NCBI GenBank assembly: GCA_902783825.1
Contig: CACZSJ010000122.1
Span: 1 to 10,683, forward strand
Origin: Oscillospiraceae bacterium
GTDB taxonomy: Bacteria > Bacillota > Clostridia > Oscillospirales > Oscillospiraceae
Direction of reading: 5' to 3'
Length of the DNA: 10,683 nt
The notes beneath the pieces are model-generated. The model saw nothing but the letters and a program-made list of their open reading frames with translations, searched no databases and had not been told where the DNA came from. The position numbers and the translations under genes were made by a program. Position 1 is the stretch's first letter. Each line of letters begins with the position of its first letter. Of this stretch, positions 5,878 to 10,683 are shown in pieces.

Positions 5878-6693
5878 TCAATGCTTGCCTTGATAGACGG
5901 CCTTCTTGGGCTTTTTGGGGGCAGCCGGCACAGGGGGTTCCTCGTACGCCTCTTCGTAGGGCGCTTCGTCCTCTTCGCTGAAATAAGCGTCTTGGGCGGC
6001 GGCGCGTCCGGCCTTTCTGCTGCGAAGCATGTCCGGAATCCAGCGCAGATCAAAATCCAAAATGTCCGCGCAGAGGGGAATGTCATCATGATCTTCCAGA
6101 AGACGGAAAATCAGCAGGGTGATAGCCCAGGCGATGAAAGCCGAAAGCAGCCCGATGCCTGTGGCGAACACCACGTCCGACGGGTAGTGAACCATCAGGT
6201 AATTTCGGGAAAGGGCCATCAGCAGGATGGCTACCAGGGCGCCGGCCCGCAGAAGCGGCCGGTTGCGGCGGCGGGAGGCCAGGCTCAGCGCCGTCATGCC
6301 CGCAGCAATGGCGGTCACATGTCCGGAGGGGAAGGAGAAATCCTCCTCCGCCGGGGCGCCCACCACCGTCCACCATTGCCGGTAGAGCGCATAGCTTTCG
6401 AAGGGGCGGGGACGCGCCACCATGTCCTTCAGAATCAGGTTGCTGATCAGGGCGCCGCAGCATACGGCGCCGAACACGCACAGACCCACCTTGCGGGTTC
6501 TGGCAAAGCACATCAGCAGCGCCGACAGCAGGAACATCAGGATGCCCTTTTCTCCCAAAAGGCTAATCAGCTTCATCAACGGGGTCAAAAAACCGCCGGC
6601 GGAGGAAGCTGCCAGATGCAGCGCGCCCAGGATTCCGTAATCAAAAACGGCCAAAGCGCTATCAAGCCATTGAGCCATGGCGCTAAGCTCCAT
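5878..6693 (-). CDS. PAP2-family membrane phosphatase
   Basis: A type 2 phosphatidic acid phosphatase, likely dephosphorylating a lipid phosphate or undecaprenyl pyrophosphate at the outer face of the membrane. The 271-aa protein has about six hydrophobic segments and the complete catalytic triad of motifs: KDMVARPRP (Lys89, Arg96-Pro97; KX6RP), FPSGH (PSGH 122-125, acid His125), and SRNYLMVHYPSD (SRX5HX3D; Ser162, Arg163, nucleophile His169, Asp173). The start at 6693 has AAGGGA 6 nt upstream and its own promoter; an internal ATG at 6678 lacks an RBS. After the last membrane segment comes a cytosolic tail of about 70 residues. It carries an acidic, tyrosine/proline-containing part (EEDEAPYEEAYEEPPVP) and then a lysine-rich end (KKPKKAVYQGKH), which is not part of the enzyme core. 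Substrate cannot be assigned; bcrC-like undecaprenyl-PP phosphatase is one possibility. Confidence 0.9.
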   Translation of the reverse strand: MELSAMAQWLDSALAVFDYGILGALHLAASSAGGFLTPLMKLISLLGEKGILMFLLSALLMCFARTRKVGLCVFGAVCCGALISNLILKDMVARPRPFESYALYRQWWTVVGAPAEEDFSFPSGHVTAIAAGMTALSLASRRRNRPLLRAGALVAILLMALSRNYLMVHYPSDVVFATGIGLLSAFIAWAITLLIFRLLEDHDDIPLCADILDFDLRWIPDMLRSRKAGRAAAQDAYFSEEDEAPYEEAYEEPPVPAAPKKPKKAVYQGKH

Positions 6694-6734
6694 AAACGTC
6701 CCTTCTTTCTACATATTGCGAAACACTTTTTCCT

Positions 6735-6763
6735 ATCATACAACAGATTGGGCTTGAGGACAA
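6735..6763 (-). promoter_or_regulatory. Sigma-A promoter of the PAP2 gene
   Basis: The reverse strand carries TTGTCC (6758-6763), a 17-bp spacer and TATGAT (6735-6740). Transcription should start near 6728, about 35 nt before the PAP2 start codon. The holB promoter fires the other way from 6813. Confidence 0.7.
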
Positions 6764-6812
6764 GACCCCAAATGCATTTTTCCAAAGAGAATGACAAGTG
6801 AAAACTTGGTTA

Positions 6813-6841
6813 TTGACTATAGAAACAGAAAAATGTAAAAT
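6813..6841 (+). promoter_or_regulatory. Sigma-A promoter of holB-ricT
   Basis: TTGACT (6813-6818), a 17-bp spacer and TAAAAT (6836-6841) in an unusually AT-rich stretch. Start expected near 6848, leaving a leader of about 60 nt before holB. Confidence 0.78.
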
Positions 6842-6906
6842 ATATTAGTTAGTCAAGGGGAAGACCGGGCTGACAGGGATATCGCCCGTGCATGGGGAGG
6901 CCTGCC

Positions 6907-7719
6907 ATGGCACAGCCGGAAGTTTACGACGCGCAGCGTCTGTCACATGCTTATATTTTTACGGCGCAGGATCCGGAAGAGGGGCTGCGCGAGGCGCTTC
7001 GCCTGGCTGCGGCGGCGGTGTGCACGGGGCCGGAGCCGGTCCCCTGCGGAAGCTGCCGTGCCTGTCGCAAGGTCCGGGAGGGCATCCATCCGGACGTGAT
7101 GCGGATCGGCCGCCGGGCGGACGACAAGGGGCGAAAAAAACGGGAGATCGCCGTGGATCAGATTCGCCAGCTTGCCCGGGACGCGGTGGTGCTGCCCAAC
7201 GAGGCGAAGCGGAAGGTCTATCTGATAGAAGAAGCGGACAAAATGAACCTGGCCGCCCAAAACGCGGCGCTGAAGCTGCTGGAGGAACCGCCCCCCGGCG
7301 TGATCTTCATCCTGTGCGCGGAAAACGCCCAGGCCTTGTTGCCCACGGTCCGTTCCCGCTGCGTGGAAATCCACGGCAACGGACAGCGCGGCGCGCCGGA
7401 CGAGGTCGGGCTTCGCCTGGCCCGGGAATATGTGGAGACGGTGGCCGGAGGAAGTCCCTCGGCGCTGCTGCTCTGGTGTGCCGGGCACGAAGGAATGGAC
7501 AACCGGGCAGCGGTCTCTTTTGTGGACAGCGGGATGACGCTGCTGGCGGACATGCTCTGCGGCCGGGAAGCGGATCCGGGGTTGGGACAGGCCGGCCTCC
7601 GGCGCCTGCTGGCGCTCCTGGAACGCTGCGCCGGGTATCTGCAAGTCAACGTAGGCGTGAAACACATATTTGGGCTGCTGGCGGTAGGCGCCGTGGAAAG
7701 CAGCGGAAACAGAGGGTAA
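6907..7719 (+). CDS. holB: DNA polymerase III delta' subunit (clamp-loader)
   Basis: Delta' is the stator of the clamp loader that places the beta sliding clamp on DNA. The 270-aa product contains RLSHAYIF (11-18), a four-cysteine zinc site (Cys39, Cys47, Cys50, Cys53, as CGSCRAC), HPDV (61-64), IAVDQIRQL, the family hallmark EADKMNLAAQNAALKLLEEPP (109-129), and SRC (150-152). The ATG at 6907 follows GGGGAGG by 6 nt; in-frame ATG 6892 overlaps that RBS. The region where B. subtilis delta' and related ATPases have GxxGTGK reads TAQDPEEGLREA, so there is no P-loop. The N-terminus before RLSHAY is only 10 residues, and the total is about 60 shorter than B. subtilis HolB (about 330). E. coli delta' also does not bind ATP, so loss of the loop is compatible with function. 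ricT starts 4 nt downstream, matching the conserved holB-ricT order. Confidence 0.9.
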   Translation: MAQPEVYDAQRLSHAYIFTAQDPEEGLREALRLAAAAVCTGPEPVPCGSCRACRKVREGIHPDVMRIGRRADDKGRKKREIAVDQIRQLARDAVVLPNEAKRKVYLIEEADKMNLAAQNAALKLLEEPPPGVIFILCAENAQALLPTVRSRCVEIHGNGQRGAPDEVGLRLAREYVETVAGGSPSALLLWCAGHEGMDNRAAVSFVDSGMTLLADMLCGREADPGLGQAGLRRLLALLERCAGYLQVNVGVKHIFGLLAVGAVESSGNRG

Positions 7720-7723
7720 AACA

Positions 7724-9031
7724 TTGATCGAAGTAGTAAGCATACGATTCAAAAACCGGGGAAAGAGCTATTTCTTTTCTCCCAACGGGCTGCAGATCAA
7801 AAGCGGCGACCGGGTGATTGTGGAAACAGCCAAGGGTCTGGAAATCGCCGACTGCAGCCGGGGCAACCATCCGGTGGAGAGATCTGCGGTGGTGCTGCCG
7901 CTGCGGCCGGTGGTGCGCATCGCCACAGCGGATGACCTGCGAGTGGCGGCGCTGAACAAAAAGCGGGAAGAAGAGGCCTTTGCCATCTGCCAGCGCAAGA
8001 TCGAGGAACACGGGCTGGACATGAAGCTGGTAGACGCTGAATGCAATTTTGAAGGCAACAAAACCACCTTCTTCTTTACCTCGGACGGCCGGGTAGATTT
8101 CCGGGAGCTGGTGAAGGATCTGGCGGGCATCTTCCGCAACCGGATCGAACTGCGGCAGATCGGCGTCCGGGATGAGGCAAAAATGCTGGGCGGGCTCGGC
8201 ATCTGCGGAAGACCCTATTGCTGCAGCCAGTTTCTGGAGGACTTCCAGCCGGTATCCACCAAAATGGCCAAAATCCAGGCGCTGTCTCTCAATCCCACCA
8301 AGATCTCCGGCAGCTGCGGCCGCCTGATGTGCTGCCTGCGCTATGAGCAGGAGGCCTATGAGGATCTGATCCGCAAGGTTCCCAAGCAGGGCGCCTTTGT
8401 GGAGACCAAGGACGGCTATGGGACTGCGGTGCAGGTCAATCTCCTGCGCCAGACCGTCAAGGTTCGCCTGGACGACGGTGTGGACGACAACCTGCATCTG
8501 TACAAGGCCAACGAGCTGGCCGCCGTGCCCGGCGGCCGGCCCAAGGATGGGGAAACGCCGCCTCACGTGCTGCACTATGTGGCCCCCTCGCCGGAAGAGG
8601 AAGAGCGGGACAAGGAGTGGGACGTGCCGATGGTAGTGGTGCCGGAAATCCTCCGGCCCGGAGAAGGCGAACGCAGCGAGGAAGGCAGAAAACGCCGCCG
8701 CCGCGGCGGACGCAACCGGAACAAGTCGGGTGCTGGCGAGAAGGCTGTCCAGGCCAAAGAGCCGGGGCGGGACGCTGCCGGTCACGGCCATAAGGCTGCC
8801 GCGCAGGAAGAGAAAAAGGGCGAGCAGACAGGCAAGTCCGGCGGAAGTCGGAGCCGTCGGCGCCGGAACGAGAGCAATAAGAGCACCGTCAAGCCGGTGA
8901 AGATCGAAACCCGTGGCGAGGGAGTGCGCGCCCCGGCGGCTGCCGGCGAGGGCGAAGCGCGCAGCAAGCGCCGCCGCAACCGCTATCGCAAACCGCGCAA
9001 CAAGTCCGGCGGCGAGCCGAAGGAAAGCTGA
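7724..9031 (+). CDS. ricT: PSP1-domain protein RicT (YaaT) with long basic tail
   Basis: In B. subtilis RicT (YaaT) works with RicA and RicF as an Fe-S-containing complex that stimulates RNase Y-dependent mRNA maturation and affects sporulation and competence. The N-terminal about 275 residues match the family: VSIRFKNRGKSYFF, KSGDRVIVETAKGLE, then the cysteine core GGLGICGRPYCC (Cys161, 166, 167) and NPTKISGSCGRLMCCLRYE (Cys198, 203, 204). From about residue 285 a low-complexity tail of about 150 residues begins: first acidic (SPEEEERDKEWD), then three arginine clusters (RKRRRRGGRNRN about 322-333, SRSRRRRN about 375-382, SKRRRNRYRKPRN about 414-426) separated by Gly/Lys/Glu-rich linkers. 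B. subtilis RicT is only about 275 aa. The start is a TTG at 7724 with AGAGGG 7 nt upstream inside the end of holB; it gives MIEVVSIRF, aligned with family N-termini. Translational coupling with holB is likely. Confidence 0.92.
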   Translation: MIEVVSIRFKNRGKSYFFSPNGLQIKSGDRVIVETAKGLEIADCSRGNHPVERSAVVLPLRPVVRIATADDLRVAALNKKREEEAFAICQRKIEEHGLDMKLVDAECNFEGNKTTFFFTSDGRVDFRELVKDLAGIFRNRIELRQIGVRDEAKMLGGLGICGRPYCCSQFLEDFQPVSTKMAKIQALSLNPTKISGSCGRLMCCLRYEQEAYEDLIRKVPKQGAFVETKDGYGTAVQVNLLRQTVKVRLDDGVDDNLHLYKANELAAVPGGRPKDGETPPHVLHYVAPSPEEEERDKEWDVPMVVVPEILRPGEGERSEEGRKRRRRGGRNRNKSGAGEKAVQAKEPGRDAAGHGHKAAAQEEKKGEQTGKSGGSRSRRRRNESNKSTVKPVKIETRGEGVRAPAAAGEGEARSKRRRNRYRKPRNKSGGEPKES

Positions 9032-9046
9032 ATTTGTGCAAGGAAA

Positions 9047-9090
9047 CAGGAGAGCCTTCGCTTTTACGGCGGAGGCTCTCCTGCTTTGGG
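9047..9090 (+). terminator. Hairpin downstream of ricT, probable terminator
   Basis: An 11-bp perfect stem (9047-9057 and 9073-9083), extendable by three pairs including a G-U, with a loop of about 9 nt, lies 16 nt after the ricT stop. The following CTTTGGGG is a poor U-tract, so termination may be partial, allowing some read-through to the small gene at 9185. Confidence 0.55.
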
Positions 9091-9123
9091 GAAGAGATAA
9101 GACTTGTCGAAAAGATTCTGATC

Positions 9124-9152
9124 TTGCCAAGGCGGGCGTTCCGTGATACACT
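9124..9152 (+). promoter_or_regulatory. Extended -10 promoter of the 64-aa membrane protein gene
   Basis: TTGCCA (9124-9129), a 17-bp spacer and TACACT (9147-9152), with TGA directly before the -10 forming an extended -10 (TGnTACACT). Start expected near 9159, about 25 nt before the ATG at 9185. Confidence 0.65.
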
Positions 9153-9184
9153 GGCCCTGTCAATACGAGTGAGGAGGCAAGCGC

Positions 9185-9379
9185 ATGAAAGAGAAATTGG
9201 AAAAAGCGTGGCTCAAGGTAGGAAAATTTCTGCTCTGGGCGTTGCTGGCGGCGCTGTGCGGCTGTCTGGCGTATATGGTGTTTGTGCACCGTCATGTCAT
9301 TCTCGCCGCGATCAAGGGCGAACCCCTGCCTGAGTGCCCTGAGGGAAGCTGCTGCCACGCGTTCTGCAAAAAGAAATAA
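9185..9379 (+). CDS. Small single-pass membrane protein with Cys-rich C-terminus
   Basis: I do not recognise this 64-aa protein. It has a short basic amphipathic start (MKEKLEKAWLKVGK), one hydrophobic segment (about residues 15-34, FLLWALLAALCGCLAYMVFV), an HRH motif just after it, and a C-terminal tail with four cysteines and a histidine in PECPEGSCCHAFCKKK. The many positive charges on both sides leave topology open. The clustered C-x4-CCH-x2-C could bind a metal or form disulfides. Support for it being a real gene: GAGGAGG 7 nt upstream of the ATG, its own extended -10 promoter, and a hairpin on each side. It follows ricT in the same direction about 150 nt away, and is convergent with the lipoprotein gene. 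Function unknown. Confidence 0.75.
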   Translation: MKEKLEKAWLKVGKFLLWALLAALCGCLAYMVFVHRHVILAAIKGEPLPECPEGSCCHAFCKKK

Positions 9380-9422
9380 GCCCGTTCCCGCAGGGTTTCG
9401 AAGGGCCCTCGCATAGCGAACA

Positions 9423-9458
9423 GCACAAGGCCTCCGCCGATCGGCGGAGGCCTTGTGC
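9423..9458. terminator. 36-bp perfect palindrome in a convergent gap
   Basis: GCACAAGGCCTCCGCC-GA and its exact complement form a 36-bp perfect palindrome centred at 9440/9441, between the small membrane protein gene (+) and the lipoprotein gene (-). The lipoprotein stop codon lies 3 nt after its right end. In RNA it makes a very stable GC-rich hairpin from either strand. Neither side is followed by a run of T, so it may terminate poorly and act mainly as a 3'-end block. Confidence 0.65.
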
Positions 9459-9460
9459 CG

Positions 9461-9994
9461 TTATCGCAGGCCGGCTGCCTGCATAAGCGCGTCTGCTACG
9501 CTTGCGGCGTGCTCATCCCAGGGATAGCCGCAATCCTCGTAGCCCGCGTCGTTCAGCAGCGAGACGGCTTCCTCGCCGCCGTGAAGGAGCAGCTGGACGG
9601 CGTAGTCTACGGCGCTGAGCTGTTCTTCAAAAGCTGCAGGCCGGTCGGGATTCTGATGCGGATACCAGTCCTCGTAGGCGGTAGCGATCTCCTCCGGGGA
9701 AAGGCTGCAGGCGGCGGCCCAGTCCAGCAGATCCGCCGCCGCGGCCACTGCCCGCAGGGAGCTGCCGGCGGTGCCGATGGTCACATCTTCCCGGAAACGA
9801 TCCAGCAGCGCTGTTAAATCCTCCGGTCCGGAGGCGATTTCCACCTGCGGGGCGGGCGCGGAGGAAGCCGGCGCCTGACTGGACGCGGAGACGGGTGGCG
9901 ACGCCTGGCTTATGGTGGGCGCGGCAGGCTGCCGCCCGCAGGCGGCCAGAAGCAGGCAAAGACAAAGCAGAAAAAGTACAACACGTGTTTTCAT
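9461..9994 (-). CDS. Putative lipoprotein of unknown function
   Basis: The 177-aa product has a clear lipoprotein signal (MKTRVV, hydrophobic core, LLLAAC with lipid-anchor Cys18), then a Ser/Pro/Ala-rich linker to about residue 50 and a mature domain of about 125 residues. That domain is acidic and mostly helical in character, rich in Ala, Leu, Asp and Glu, with tryptophans and aromatic pairs (LLDWAAACSLSPEEIATAYEDWYP, YEDCGYPWDEHA). It matches no family I recognise. The ATG at 9994 has GAGGAGG 6 nt upstream; longer versions would place the signal peptide internally. It lies 68 nt downstream of the ABC exporter gene on the same strand, with no convincing promoter in the gap, so co-transcription is likely. 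A role linked to the exporter is speculative. Confidence 0.8.
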   Translation of the reverse strand: MKTRVVLFLLCLCLLLAACGRQPAAPTISQASPPVSASSQAPASSAPAPQVEIASGPEDLTALLDRFREDVTIGTAGSSLRAVAAAADLLDWAAACSLSPEEIATAYEDWYPHQNPDRPAAFEEQLSAVDYAVQLLLHGGEEAVSLLNDAGYEDCGYPWDEHAASVADALMQAAGLR

Positions 9995-10062
9995 AGGAAG
10001 CCTCCTCTTGGTTTCCGGCGGCGGAATCTGCGCAGTTAGGGATGCCCTCAACCGGGTACGCC

Positions 10063-10683
10063 TTACTCCAGCTCGAAAGCGCCGGTATAAAGCTGATAAT
10101 AGGTGCCTTTCTCGGCCAGCAGCTTTGCGTGGTTGCCGCGCTCGATGATGCGCCCATGGTCCAGAACCATGATGACGTCCGCGTTCATGATGGTGGAGAG
10201 CCGATGGGCGATGACAAAGACGGTGCGGCCCTCCATCAGCTTATCCATGCCCCGCTGTACGATGGCCTCGGTGCGGGTGTCGATGGAGGAAGTGGCCTCG
10301 TCCAGAATCATCACCGGCGGGTCGGCAACGGCTGCCCGGGCGATGGCCAGAAGCTGCCGCTGGCCCTGGGACAGGTTGGCGCCGTTGTTGGTGAGCATGG
10401 TGTCGTAGCCTTCGGGAAGACGGCTGATGAAATCGTCCGCCCCGGCCAGTTTGGCGGCAGCCACGCAGTCCTCATCGCTGGCATCCAGCCGGCCGTAGCG
10501 GATATTCTCCCGCACGGTGCCGGTAAAGAGGTTGGTCTCCTGCAGCACGATGCCCAGAGAGCGGCGCAAATCCGCCTTTTTGATCTTGTTGATGTTGATG
10601 CCGTCGTAGCGGATTTTCCCGTCGGCAATATCGTAGAAACGATTGATCAAGTTGGTAATGGTGGTCTTGCCGGCGCCGGTGGC
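10063..10683 (-). CDS. ABC exporter ATPase domain, 5' part outside window
   Basis: This is the C-terminal nucleotide-binding domain of what is most likely a type IV (ABCB/MsbA/LmrA-like) transmembrane-NBD fusion. The visible 206 residues start inside Walker A (ATGAGKTT at the window edge). They contain the Q-loop (VLQETNLFTGTVRENIRYG), the signature motif as NLSQGQRQLLAIARA, Walker B with catalytic Glu (VMILDEATSSID), the D-loop, and the H-loop (VIAHRLSTI). The TVRENIRYG stretch and the short YYQLYTGAFELE end are typical of multidrug, lipid or peptide exporters. The signature has Gln instead of Gly at its third position (LSQGQ), a common variant in heterodimeric exporters. The catalytic Glu and His are present, so this is probably the active-site half. 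Membrane domain, partner and substrate lie off the right edge. The lipoprotein gene follows at 68 nt. Confidence 0.93.
   Translation of the reverse strand, partial: ATGAGKTTITNLINRFYDIADGKIRYDGININKIKKADLRRSLGIVLQETNLFTGTVRENIRYGRLDASDEDCVAAAKLAGADDFISRLPEGYDTMLTNNGANLSQGQRQLLAIARAAVADPPVMILDEATSSIDTRTEAIVQRGMDKLMEGRTVFVIAHRLSTIMNADVIMVLDHGRIIERGNHAKLLAEKGTYYQLYTGAFELE

Noticed and set aside
5851..6801. 316-codon open frame on the plus strand opposite the PAP2 gene
   Set aside because: Complement of a gene with all three PAP2 motifs; it begins inside the bidirectional terminator and has no RBS.
7646..9358. 570-codon open frame on the minus strand
   Set aside because: Antisense to ricT, which has conserved cysteine motifs. 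It spans the ricT hairpin and the small gene's promoter, so it is a composition artefact of GC-rich DNA.
1..10683. CRISPR array, tRNA, rRNA, insertion sequence or phage genes
   Set aside because: No regularly spaced direct repeats, cloverleaf-forming stretches, transposase motifs or phage-type genes were seen on either strand.

Overview
The window looks like chromosomal DNA from a GC-rich, spore-forming member of the Clostridia, most likely an Oscillospiraceae-type gut anaerobe. The evidence is a sigma-G gene, a Firmicutes-type L10 leader, a holB-ricT pair, strong GGAGG-type ribosome binding sites, and sigma-A promoters whose -35/-10 spacing is almost always 17 bp. The genus assignment is inference. 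I see no phage, transposon, CRISPR, tRNA or rRNA.

Layout. 1-456 (-): 5' part of rplJ (ribosomal protein L10), preceded by an L10 autoregulatory leader with an intrinsic attenuator and a near-consensus promoter (457-656). 833-1609 (+): sigG, the late forespore sigma factor, alone and with its own sigma-F/sigma-G-like promoter. 1672-4771 (-): a two-gene TRAP-TAXI uptake operon (substrate-binding lipoprotein, then fused 4TM/12TM permease). A perfect AT-rich palindrome of GntR-operator type lies in the 5' UTR and a 10-bp hairpin lies between the genes. 4981-5820 (+): a HAD Cof-type phosphatase. 5878-6693 (-): a PAP2 membrane phosphatase. 6907-9031 (+): holB (DNA polymerase III delta') followed 4 nt later by ricT with a long arginine-rich tail. 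9185-9379 (+): a 64-aa single-pass membrane protein with a Cys-rich end. 9461-9994 (-): an unrecognised lipoprotein, downstream of the C-terminal part of an ABC exporter (10063-10683, -) that runs off the window.

How the genes relate. Most units are one or two genes with their own promoter. Strand changes are frequent, and each convergent junction (1609/1672, 5820/5878, 9379/9461) contains a long perfect inverted repeat, which suggests bidirectional termination or RNA 3'-end stabilisation. The only clear functional modules are the TRAP-TAXI transporter and the conserved holB-ricT pair.

I did not find a clearly new multi-gene system. The points most worth a second look are the orphan sigG with its promoter, the palindromic operator in the transporter leader, the basic tail on RicT, the delta' subunit lacking a P-loop, and the small Cys-tailed membrane protein beside ricT.
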